Shown: positions 1 to 6,161 of the stretch, piece after piece | Layout of the letters: every line of letters begins with the position of its first letter | Numbering within the stretch: the stretch's first letter is position 1 | Source of the DNA: Deltaproteobacteria bacterium | Lineage (GTDB): Bacteria > Desulfobacterota > Desulfobulbia > Desulfobulbales > BM004 | NCBI GenBank assembly: GCA_020346205.1 | Contig: CP070776.1 | Span: 780,561 to 787,349, forward strand | Direction: 5' to 3' | DNA: 6,789 nt | The notes under the pieces: model-generated | The model's input: the letters and a program-made list of their open reading frames with translations, nothing else | Told to the model about the DNA's origin: nothing | Databases searched by the model: none | Translations under genes and position numbers: made by a program

Positions 1-1340
1 TAGTTACGGAATATCTTTCTGAGGGCTGAAAGGATATAGCGGGTAAGGCTTTTCCTGCGCAGCAGAAAATCTGCCTGGGCATCGGTTACCTCCTTTCCTC
101 TCTGGTCGCGGAAAGAGGATGACTTCATAATGGCGAAAACCTGGGATGGATAGACGGACCGGTGCCCTGTCATCAAGAAACTTGTCACACAGGCTACAGC
201 TGCATAGGGTGCAATCTGGGCCCCAAAAAGTTCTATGGCCAGGATGGAAGCGGCAATGGGAGTATTTGCTGCACCGGCCAAAAGGCCGACCATGCCGATG
301 GCTGCAAAGGTCGCCGGATCAACACCAAGTATGCCTGCCATCAGAGTGCCAAAGGTGGCACCGATAAAAAAGATGGGGGTGACCATGCCGCCGCTGCCGC
401 CAAATGTCAGGGTAATACAGGTGAATAGGATCTTTGCGGCAAATGCGTACCAGACCACTGCTGCACCGGCAAGCGAGGCCTCAATGGTGGTTAGACCTAG
501 GCCCAGATAATCTTCTGAAAGAAAGAGGGTCAGCAGGATGAGGATCGCTCCTCCAAGGAGACCTTTTAAAGGGGCCCACCAGGGTATTTTTTCCGACAGC
601 CTCTGAAAAAGGTTGAGTGTTTCAATGAGCAGTAAAGAGCATAGACCGAGCAGGATTCCGACAAGAAGCACCTTGACGAAAAAGAGTTCTGTAAAGGCAG
701 GCACAAAGTCTATCTTGTGATAGAAATAGGTCACTCCCAAGGAGGAGGAAACCTGGTAGCCCATGACACCGGCAATAAAGGTGGGCAGGAGTACATCGTA
801 CATCATGGCCCCGACAAAAAGCACCTCGATGCCGAAAATGGCTCCAGCTATGGGGGTGCCGAAGACAGAGGCAAAGCCTGCGCTGATGCCGCAGATCACC
901 AGTTTCTTGCGGTCAGCCTTGTCAAAATGGAAGAGATTGGCAACTATAGATGCCAGGCCTCCCCCGATCTGGGCACAGGGGCCCTCCTTGCCTGCCGAAC
1001 CGCCACAGGCCAAGGTGATAACCGTTGTGACCAGCTTGATAGGCACGACAATTGCCTTGATGTAACCGTTGTGCCGATGCACGGACTCAATAACTTTTTC
1101 AGTACCATGGCCTTCAGCTTCCGGTGCCAGGTACTTTGTTATGTAAGAACTCAAGGCCAGGGCCAGTGGAAGAAGGAGGAAATACTGGGGATGTTCACCC
1201 AGGCGGGAGGCACTCCACTCAAGGGTCCTTAAAAAAATGGTTGTTGAAATACCAACCACTACACCGATCAGGCTTGCCACGATGAACCATTTGAAGATGC
1301 TAACCAAAAGTATGGATTCTTCTGTAATGGATTTTTTCAT
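1..1340 (-). CDS. ClC-family chloride channel/transporter, core only (446 codons, stop codon cut by window edge)
   Basis: Inner-membrane ClC protein expected to carry Cl- or a similar anion, as a dimer. Reading down from ATG 1340 gives 446 open codons and then TA at the window edge, so a TAA or TAG is likely completed by the missing base. Visible landmarks are GGSAGKEGP (113-121) with gating glutamate E119, helix-H TPIAG (162-166), GGSGGMVTP (314-322) and the conserved inner tyrosine Y397 (SVYPS). Filter motif 1 reads GHGTEK (77-82) instead of GSGIPE, and motif 3 reads GMVTP instead of GxFxP, so selectivity may differ from classic ClCs. V172 stands where E. coli ClC has its internal proton glutamate E203. 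After about residue 400 there is only a short basic tail, with no CBS domain. The start is the only ATG before an in-frame TGA five codons upstream; its ribosome site (AGGGA) is weak and very close. It lies 203 bases behind a second ClC gene on the same strand. Confidence 0.93.
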   Translation of the reverse strand, partial: MKKSITEESILLVSIFKWFIVASLIGVVVGISTTIFLRTLEWSASRLGEHPQYFLLLPLALALSSYITKYLAPEAEGHGTEKVIESVHRHNGYIKAIVVPIKLVTTVITLACGGSAGKEGPCAQIGGGLASIVANLFHFDKADRKKLVICGISAGFASVFGTPIAGAIFGIEVLFVGAMMYDVLLPTFIAGVMGYQVSSSLGVTYFYHKIDFVPAFTELFFVKVLLVGILLGLCSLLLIETLNLFQRLSEKIPWWAPLKGLLGGAILILLTLFLSEDYLGLGLTTIEASLAGAAVVWYAFAAKILFTCITLTFGGSGGMVTPIFFIGATFGTLMAGILGVDPATFAAIGMVGLLAGAANTPIAASILAIELFGAQIAPYAAVACVTSFLMTGHRSVYPSQVFAIMKSSSFRDQRGKEVTDAQADFLLRRKSLTRYILSALRKIFRN

Positions 1341-1543
1341 TTCCCTGAATGGTCAATTATACTTTTCATGTTTTTTTCCCATCGGACTTCGTCATAATAA
1401 CCCAAATGTCTTTTAATTCAATGCCAATTGCTGCAACCATTTTTCATGATGCATTAATGTGTCAGGCATTTATCTGGATCTTGCAGAAAGTTTTGTAGAT
1501 GGATTTTGAAAATCAGGAAACATAAAGAATTGGGAGATCCTGG
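1341..1543. other. Gap between the two ClC genes
   Basis: A 203-base AT-rich spacer. On the minus strand there is no GC-rich hairpin with a T-run after the 702-codon gene, so read-through into the second ClC gene is plausible. A perfect TATAAT occurs on the minus strand at 1361-1356 but lacks a matching -35 and would start transcription only a few bases before the ATG. I see no coding sequence longer than about 10 codons. Confidence 0.5.
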
Positions 1544-3652
1544 TTAAGGATTTTTTTTATGGTGGCAGATAAAAAGATTTTTGACAGATTCTATCTGGCT
1601 GGAAAGGCAAAGCACGGTTATGACATCTCCGGGGAGTATCTTGGTATTGCCGTCTGGAACAAGAACTGCTCCATAACGCAGAATAGAGACAATATTGGTG
1701 TTTTTCGGAAGTTGCATATCTGCCAGCCGCTTTCCCGTACCAGTACAATTGGGCTCGACTTTGATCTCGATGAAATCAAGTCCGGTCACCTTGCGCAGGG
1801 TAGATCGTTCCTGGGCCAGTTGGTCTTTCTGTTTACGCATCAAACCAACATTATAGGCTCGCATTATATCACTGCGGCTGATCATGCCGACTAATTCAGA
1901 GGGGTTGTTTCTTGAGACTACGGGCAATCTCGCCAGATCACGGGGTGCCATTTTTTTGATGGCTGCCCAGATAGGTTCGTCCTGGAAAACAGTAACAGGG
2001 TCAGGAGTTGCCACATCCCAAACTTTCAGGTCTTTCAGGTTGACGTCTTTTCTGTGCAGGGTCCGCTCAATTTCCTGGATAGTTCGTTCCATATCCTGCA
2101 TAGTGACCATACCGTAAAGTTCATTGCCACTGCTCAGAACTGGAAACCCTCCAAGATGGGTTTCCTGAAAGGCAGCAAAAAGATCAGCCACAGTCTGGTC
2201 CCTGTGCACCGTGACCGGCTCCTTGTTCATAACCTCTTCAACCTGGACAGTCTGCATGATGTCCATATCCCGGCCCTGTTCGAAATGTATGCCGCGTTTG
2301 GTCAGCTTCAGGGTGTAAATGGAATCGGATTGCAGCCATTGGGCAAAAGTGGAAGCAACCATTCCTGCTGCCATGAGCGGCAGGATAAGCCGGTAGTCAT
2401 TGCTCATCTCAAAGACAATGAGCATGGAGGTGAGCGGTGCTCTGGCTGCTGCTGAAAAAACAGCTGCCATGCCCACCAGGGCATAGGCCCCTATTTCTAT
2501 GGTCAGATCAGGAAAAAGATGCATGGCCAGGTAGCCAAATGAGCCGCCCAGCATAGCACCGGTAAAGAGGGAAGGAGCAAAAACACCTCCGGAATTCCCT
2601 GAGCCCAGGGTGAATGAAGTTGCCAGGGGTTTAAGGAAAATAAGAATAAATAGCAGCAGAAAAGGGGCGCGTCCCTGTAAAACCTCTTCCAGAAAAAGAA
2701 AACCGGAGCCAAAGATATGAGGATAATTCTCTACCAGCGGTAATCCTAAGGTCATTTCATCTGCTGAGATATTGAGGATACCCCCCATAAACGGGTATAC
2801 AAAGGCCAGTATGCCAAGAAGTAATGAACCCACTGCAGGTTTGAGCCAAAGGGGAATGTCGAGTTGATCAAAAAAGTCTTCAGCAAAGTAGAGCATGCGA
2901 ATAAAAAGTATACCGACCAATGCCGCCAACAGTCCCAGGAGAGCATAAAGTAAAATTTCCCAGGAGGAGTGCATAACATAGGCTGGCACTTCAAAGGCCG
3001 GTCGGGAGCCCAGAAAAATGTGGCTGACGATACTCGCAGCAACTGCAGAAACCACAACATTGCCGAATACCGCAACCTGCAGTTTGCTGAGCAGTACCTC
3101 TATGGCAAACACCACACCGGCAATGGGAGCGTTGAAGGTTGCTGCAATTCCAGCTGCCGCCCCGCAGGCAACAAGGTTTTTTATTCTCTCATCGGACAGG
3201 TGCAGCCACTGGCCGACAGATGAACCCAGAGCGGATCCTACCTGAACAATTGGTCCTTCCCGACCTGCTGACCCGCCTGTGCCGATGCAAAGAGCCGAGG
3301 CAATTATTTTTGCCAGAGCTACCCGGGGACGAATACGGCCGCCTCGTAAAATGAGGGCCTGCATAACTTCTGGGACCCCGTGCCCTTTGGCCTCCACAGC
3401 AAACCTGGCTATGATGGGCCCGACGAGAAGGCCGCCGATGACAGGGATCAAAATTATCCATAAACGGCCTAAGGCTGGAAAAATATGTTCTGCTCCACCG
3501 TATGCTGTATATTGGATGAAGCTGATAAGGCGAATAAAGAATACTGCAGCAAGGCCGGTGGTCACACCAACAACAACAGCCATGACCAGCAGAACAAGTC
3601 CCTCCCGCGGTGCAAGGTGGTCAAGCAGTTTTGCAAGGTAGCGTTTGAGCAT
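1544..3652 (-). CDS. ClC-family chloride channel/transporter with paired CBS domains and C-terminal TrkA_C domain
   Basis: A 702-residue inner-membrane anion channel or exchanger with a large cytosolic regulatory tail. The ClC core spans about 15-440: GHGVPE (90-95), GSAGREGP (127-134) with gating glutamate E132, FNAPIAG (173-179), GGVFAP (355-360) and central tyrosine Y446 (SIYTL). V186 replaces the internal proton glutamate (E203 in E. coli ClC), as in eukaryotic Cl- channels, so channel-type conduction is possible but not proven. CBS1 is about 471-527 (VMNKEPVTV, then YGMVTMQD) and CBS2 about 544-600 (ATPDPVTV, then LVGMISRSD); such pairs usually bind adenine nucleotides. Residues about 622-695 (PNCTGTGKRLADMQLP through LPGDVITVL) match the RCK_C/TrkA_C fold of K+ channels and transporters. 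ATG 3652 lies just before the first membrane helix, but no Shine-Dalgarno is visible; M24 would cut into that helix. It is divergent from the lipoprotein operon and probably heads a two-ClC transcription unit. Confidence 0.95.
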   Translation of the reverse strand: MLKRYLAKLLDHLAPREGLVLLVMAVVVGVTTGLAAVFFIRLISFIQYTAYGGAEHIFPALGRLWIILIPVIGGLLVGPIIARFAVEAKGHGVPEVMQALILRGGRIRPRVALAKIIASALCIGTGGSAGREGPIVQVGSALGSSVGQWLHLSDERIKNLVACGAAAGIAATFNAPIAGVVFAIEVLLSKLQVAVFGNVVVSAVAASIVSHIFLGSRPAFEVPAYVMHSSWEILLYALLGLLAALVGILFIRMLYFAEDFFDQLDIPLWLKPAVGSLLLGILAFVYPFMGGILNISADEMTLGLPLVENYPHIFGSGFLFLEEVLQGRAPFLLLFILIFLKPLATSFTLGSGNSGGVFAPSLFTGAMLGGSFGYLAMHLFPDLTIEIGAYALVGMAAVFSAAARAPLTSMLIVFEMSNDYRLILPLMAAGMVASTFAQWLQSDSIYTLKLTKRGIHFEQGRDMDIMQTVQVEEVMNKEPVTVHRDQTVADLFAAFQETHLGGFPVLSSGNELYGMVTMQDMERTIQEIERTLHRKDVNLKDLKVWDVATPDPVTVFQDEPIWAAIKKMAPRDLARLPVVSRNNPSELVGMISRSDIMRAYNVGLMRKQKDQLAQERSTLRKVTGLDFIEIKVEPNCTGTGKRLADMQLPKNTNIVSILRYGAVLVPDGNTKILPGDVITVLCLSSQIESVKNLFICHHKKNP

Positions 3653-3673
3653 AAATAAGTAGTTATGATTGGC

Positions 3674-3703
3674 TTGACAGTTGTTGTTTACAAGTAATAA
3701 ATT
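3674..3703 (+). promoter_or_regulatory. Candidate sigma-70 promoter for the small ORF/lipoprotein operon
   Basis: A perfect TTGACA (3674-3679) is followed after 18 bases by TAAATT (3698-3703), a 4/6 match to TATAAT. Transcription would start near 3710, giving a leader of about 115 bases before the small ORF at 3825. The -10 region falls inside the dyad at 3694-3713. It is supported by consensus match only. Confidence 0.4.
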
Positions 3704-3713
3704 CAGATATTAC
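3694..3713. promoter_or_regulatory. Inverted repeat GTAATA-N8-TATTAC in the divergent region (possible operator)
   Basis: GTAATA (3694-3699) and TATTAC (3708-3713) form a perfect 6-base dyad around an 8-base spacer, centred 51 bases upstream of the ClC start. It overlaps the -10 region of the candidate plus-strand promoter and may also lie in the ClC promoter region, where a regulator could act on both directions. The AT-rich sequence makes chance occurrence quite possible, and no regulator gene is visible nearby. Confidence 0.25.
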
Positions 3714-3738
3714 AAATGCCTACATTAGATAGAAGGTA

Positions 3739-3784
3739 CTGTCAAGAGAGGACAGCACTTGAGCGGGGGAAAGTGCAGTTTTTT
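3739..3784 (+). terminator. Two hairpins plus a T6 run before the small ORF (attenuator-like)
   Basis: CTGTC (3739-3743) pairs with GACAG (3751-3755) around a 7-base loop. GCACTT (3755-3760) pairs perfectly with AAGTGC (3771-3776) around a 10-base loop, followed by AG and six Ts (3779-3784). The second hairpin has the form of a modest intrinsic terminator. It lies between the candidate promoter at 3674 and the strong ribosome site at 3807, so it would act inside the leader. A competing pairing exists: AAGTGCAG (3771-3778) with CTGGCAC (3795-3801, one bulge). The 6-base stem is short, so function is uncertain. Confidence 0.35.
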
Positions 3785-3806
3785 CATTGTATAGCTGGCA
3801 CAGGAG

Positions 3807-3816
3807 AAAGGAGGTG
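3807..3816 (+). promoter_or_regulatory. Near-perfect Shine-Dalgarno (AAAGGAGGTG) for the small ORF
   Basis: AAAGGAGGTG is an extended match to the 3' end of 16S rRNA. It ends in GGAGG 10 bases before ATG 3825, a good spacing. It is the strongest ribosome site in the window and is the main reason to take the 25-codon ORF seriously. GCAC (3798-3801) could pair with GTGC (3814-3817) and partly hide it. Confidence 0.6.
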
Positions 3817-3824
3817 CTTACTAT

Positions 3825-3902
3825 ATGAATATGCGGAAAATTTACTGTATTTGGCAATATTATGTTGAAGATATATATAATCTGAGGAGGGTAGGTCCAT
3901 GA
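3825..3902 (+). CDS. 25-residue small ORF (leader peptide or microprotein), translationally coupled to the lipoprotein
   Basis: ATG 3825 starts a 25-codon frame ending in TGA 3900-3902, which overlaps the lipoprotein ATG (3899-3901) as ATGA. The peptide begins MNMRKIYCIWQYYVEDIYNL and ends RRVGP; four tyrosines and one tryptophan make it rich in aromatics. A second in-frame ATG (3831) would give 23 residues. It has a near-perfect ribosome site with 10-base spacing, better than that of most full-size genes here. The stop-start overlap suggests ribosomes finishing it re-initiate on the lipoprotein, whose own AGGAGG lies inside the small ORF's AGG AGG (Arg-Arg) codons. I recognise no family. It could be a leader peptide, a real small protein, or a chance ORF between two strong purine-rich ribosome sites. 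Confidence 0.45.
   Translation: MNMRKIYCIWQYYVEDIYNLRRVGP
3851..3881 (+). promoter_or_regulatory. Weak alternative promoter just before the lipoprotein
   Basis: TTGGCA (3851-3856) is followed by the TATATATAAT tract (TATATA at 3874 with 17-base spacing; TATAAT at 3876-3881 with 19-base spacing). Either -10 would place the transcript start on or next to the lipoprotein Shine-Dalgarno (3885-3890), which makes it doubtful as a main promoter. Confidence 0.2.
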
Positions 3903-4420
3903 AAGTAAAAAAGTATGAAACTGGCTGCAACTGGAATAGATATTTAATTTTTCTGGCAGCAATTTTAGCGCTTTTTCTTTTAGCTGGGTGTGCAGGTGGC
4001 AACTTCGGGAAACTCTCACGGGATAGAGACCTGGACAATATGTTCCTCAATTATGAGGTTTTGCCTGACCATCGCTATTACACCACCGGTGGGTACGATG
4101 CTCCCAATGCAATTATAGCAATTCACAGGGATTATGAATTGGACAATACCGGTAATCTTTGGATTGGAATTCCCAATGTTGATTACACCCAAATGCGAAA
4201 ATGGATCGACACCCTGGCTCCAGAGCAGAACTATCGCTATTCAAATGCATATTTTGCTTCTTATATTCTGAATCCTGAAGGGGAGAAAGTCGGTGCCTGG
4301 TATGCTTATGAATCATTTGCAACCATAAAGTTTTTTGAAGGAAACAAAATCCAGGTATATCCTCCTGAACTGAACCAGAATATTTACTTGAATAAAGGAA
4401 GAATTAGAGGATCTTTATAA
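3899..4420 (+). CDS. Predicted outer-membrane lipoprotein of unknown function
   Basis: A 173-residue protein with a basic N-region, a hydrophobic stretch at about 15-29 (YLIFLAAILALFLLAG) and a lipobox LAGC with lipidated cysteine C31. The +2 residue is alanine rather than aspartate, which by the usual Lol rule favours the outer membrane. The mature part (about 142 residues) is soluble and rich in Tyr/Asn, with blocks DRDLDNMFLNYEVLPDHRYY (42-61), PNAIIAIHRDYEL (69-81) and GAWYAYESFATIKFFE (137-152). I recognise no named domain; a small beta-rich fold is a guess. ATG 3899 has AGGAGG eight bases upstream and overlaps the stop of the 25-codon small ORF. The 370-codon gene follows after 29 bases, so they are probably co-transcribed. 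Confidence 0.9.
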   Translation: MKVKKYETGCNWNRYLIFLAAILALFLLAGCAGGNFGKLSRDRDLDNMFLNYEVLPDHRYYTTGGYDAPNAIIAIHRDYELDNTGNLWIGIPNVDYTQMRKWIDTLAPEQNYRYSNAYFASYILNPEGEKVGAWYAYESFATIKFFEGNKIQVYPPELNQNIYLNKGRIRGSL

Positions 4421-4449
4421 GCTGGCAGGAGGACCTGTGCCTTTTTACT

Positions 4450-5562
4450 ATGACTGACGCGTCTCTGTTAAAAACCATTCAGCATAACTGCGATATTTCA
4501 GACGCCAGGGATAATGGAATTTATTCCATCTGCACCCTGGTTTTGAAATTGCGCAATCTTTATAAATGGGAACATGGTTTAGAACCCTGGGATGAACCTG
4601 ACACTCCAGTGCTTCTCGATTGGATAGCAGCCAAGGAAGAATATTGGGAGACGATAAACTCTGAAGGATTTTCTCCTATTCCTCTGAACGGAAAAAGTAT
4701 TGATCCCTTTCAGCTGCCCGCAATTAACAAGTATTTGTCTGCTGACAACCATGCATATGGAGCTGGTTACGGCAGGTCCATGAAGGCGGTTTTCTTCATG
4801 GCTGAAATCCTTGAAGACCGACTGATTGAAGGTTGCCCCACCTTGATTCTCGGCAAAGAGAAAGCCCGGGAACTTTCCAGTCCCTTTGCCATGCTTCAGG
4901 ATGGAGTTATATATATCAGAAAGGATCCCATGCGTTTCTTTTTCTGGGACCATATCCAGGAGATAAGTGGTACCTGCAGGATTGCCATGCAACAGGCACT
5001 TGCTGCATATGGTTTGATGAAAGATGGTTGTACTCTTAATCGTGAAAAGTTGATCGGGATCTTCGATGAAATTATTGAAGAAGAACTGGAGATATTTATT
5101 TACCACGAGGTGGGGGAGAGCCAGGAGAATCTGCTTGACAGCAAAGTAATTAAAAAAATCATTTCAGCCTTTCCGGCCTCAGCTCTTGAACTGTTGGCCA
5201 GGGCGGTCAAGGATGTCCTTGCCGATACGCACCCCAAGGGTCTTCTCAGCCATATTGCAGCCAAGGAGAAGAGAAGCTCTCTGGGGTTTTTCATATCCTT
5301 TTTGGATGGAATGCGTAAGCATCTCTGCCCGGAGTTAAATGAAGCCAGCAAAATTTTCTGGGAAAATGGTGACTGGTCTCTCATGGAAAAGGCCAGAATC
5401 GAATGCCGAGCCAAAAACGGGGAAATTGCAGCTAAGCTTCAGGAAATATCCCAAAGACTGGATCAGGAGGAATCCCCTGAGGTTATAAAAAGTTGGGCGG
5501 AAAAAAAACTGCTGGCACCATTGGGACTGCAGGTGCCTGCAAAAGACGATAATATTACTTGA
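4450..5562 (+). CDS. Conserved hypothetical cytoplasmic protein (370 aa; possibly the Sfum_1244-type family)
   Basis: A 370-residue soluble protein with no signal peptide or membrane helix. The N-terminal block has HNCDISDARDNGIYSICTLV (12-31) and KWEHGLEPWDEPD (39-51). A middle part includes DPMRFFFWDHIQEI (159-172), then an acidic helix EIIEEELEIFIYHEVGE (207-223). The C-terminus is helical and charged (about 310-355), possibly coiled coil. The N-terminal pattern reminds me of a conserved proteobacterial hypothetical family named after Sfum_1244; this is memory, not a search. The H-E-V-G-E cluster (219-223) could suggest a metal or acid-base site, which is speculation. ATG 4450 is the first ATG, but the nearest good ribosome site (GGAGG 4428-4432) lies 17 bases away; an in-frame CTG (4435) is closer. 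It sits 29 bases after the lipoprotein and its end overlaps the convergent NosL-like gene by 8 bases. Confidence 0.9.
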   Translation: MTDASLLKTIQHNCDISDARDNGIYSICTLVLKLRNLYKWEHGLEPWDEPDTPVLLDWIAAKEEYWETINSEGFSPIPLNGKSIDPFQLPAINKYLSADNHAYGAGYGRSMKAVFFMAEILEDRLIEGCPTLILGKEKARELSSPFAMLQDGVIYIRKDPMRFFFWDHIQEISGTCRIAMQQALAAYGLMKDGCTLNREKLIGIFDEIIEEELEIFIYHEVGESQENLLDSKVIKKIISAFPASALELLARAVKDVLADTHPKGLLSHIAAKEKRSSLGFFISFLDGMRKHLCPELNEASKIFWENGDWSLMEKARIECRAKNGEIAAKLQEISQRLDQEESPEVIKSWAEKKLLAPLGLQVPAKDDNIT

Positions 5563-5995
5563 GTTCCCTGTCGGTGAGTTCCGTAAAATTCAGAACCACA
5601 CCTTCCTTCGTTGCAGCCCCATACATTTCAGCAGCTTTTTTTGAACCGAATGCAATTATAGGCTCCTCGTTATTATTCTCATGGAGCCAGAAATAAGCCT
5701 TGCTTATATCGATCTCTTCTGCGGTGTGATAATCATAAACTTTGGCAGTTGAATCAAAACTGACCATTTCCATGGAGCAGAGTTCCTTGTTACGGTGCTG
5801 TATAGCACATCTGATGCCATTGAAAAATACCGGTCCGTTAGCTTCACCATACGGTGAATATTTTATCATTTGGCTGCTGGTTTTATTATCCAGCAGAGTG
5901 CAGGCAGGTGTTATCTCGTCAGACGCTGAAATAGTAAAGCACAATACAGAAAGGGAAAAAATTAAAATAACGGTAATGATAATTTTCTTCAGCAG
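5555..5995 (-). CDS. NosL-like exported protein, probable CTG start
   Basis: An exported protein of about 146 residues resembling the NosL family, whose founding member is a copper-binding lipoprotein that supplies nitrous oxide reductase. Family-like blocks (numbered from CTG 5995) are PVFFNGIRCAI (55-65), YDYHTAEEIDISKAYFW (87-103), IIAFGSKKAAEMYG (113-126) and GVVLNF (132-137). The usual CxxCGM metal motif is degenerate: a lone C32 and M43 remain around CTLLDNKTSSQM. Frame, ribosome site and signal peptide all point to CTG: CAGGAG (6010-6005) lies 9 bases before CTG 5995 and 12 before CTG 5992, and the latter would give MKKIIITV followed by a hydrophobic core and ISA|SDE cleavage near residue 24. 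No ATG or GTG lies in frame; TTG 5944 would delete the signal peptide. No other nos genes are visible. It is convergent with the 370-residue gene. Confidence 0.75.
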   Translation of the reverse strand: MLKKIIITVILIFSLSVLCFTISASDEITPACTLLDNKTSSQMIKYSPYGEANGPVFFNGIRCAIQHRNKELCSMEMVSFDSTAKVYDYHTAEEIDISKAYFWLHENNNEEPIIAFGSKKAAEMYGAATKEGVVLNFTELTDRELK

Positions 5996-6059
5996 GATAC
6001 AATACTCCTGTTGTGCATATTAGATTTAACATTTCAACCTGGATAGAAACACCCTGGCC

Positions 6060-6078
6060 CTGCAAAAGCCCATTGCAG
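6060..6078. promoter_or_regulatory. Inverted repeat CTGCAA-N7-TTGCAG between the NosL-like and macro-domain genes
   Basis: A perfect 6-base dyad (6060-6065 and 6073-6078, loop AAGCCCA) lies in the 166-base divergent spacer, 65 bases from the NosL-like CTG and 83 bases from the macro ATG. It could be an operator or an RNA hairpin; no T-run follows directly, so it is not a clear terminator. I found no good promoter pair on either strand here. Confidence 0.25.
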
Positions 6079-6161
6079 TATTGTTAAAAAATGACATAAG
6101 ATATAGGGCTGTTAAACATCCAACAACACTTCATTGACTTCATATCAACAGGAACTGAAAA

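Noticed and set aside
146..1232. Several plus-strand ORFs (up to 171 codons) opposite the bare ClC gene
   Set aside because: They are antisense to a clear ClC frame, have Arg/Pro/Gln-rich odd compositions, and have no ribosome sites or recognisable domains.
1356..1361. Perfect minus-strand TATAAT before the bare ClC gene
   Set aside because: There is no -35 match at usable spacing, and it would give a leader of only about 10 bases.
1337..1369. A 10-codon minus-strand ORF whose TGA overlaps the bare ClC ATG
   Set aside because: It resembles the coupled micro-ORF at 3825 but has no clear ribosome site and is very short, so chance is the better explanation.
1537..1558. ATCCT-GGTTA-AGGAT followed by seven Ts, reading as a plus-strand terminator
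   Set aside because: No plus-strand gene lies upstream, the stem is weak, and the T-run simply encodes the Lys-Lys-Asn end of the minus-strand ClC protein.
1559..3641. Plus-strand ORFs and out-of-frame minus ORFs within the 702-codon ClC gene
   Set aside because: The ClC frame is continuous with all family motifs; the others are shadows of it.
3720..4050. Two minus-strand ORFs (99 and 88 codons) over the divergent region and lipoprotein start
   Set aside because: They run antisense to the lipoprotein signal peptide and the strong ribosome sites, and look non-protein-like.
4437..4457. GTG-started 6-codon frame after the GGAGG at 4428 overlapping the 370-codon gene start
   Set aside because: Well spaced from the ribosome site but too short to support; noted only because the real ATG is oddly far away.
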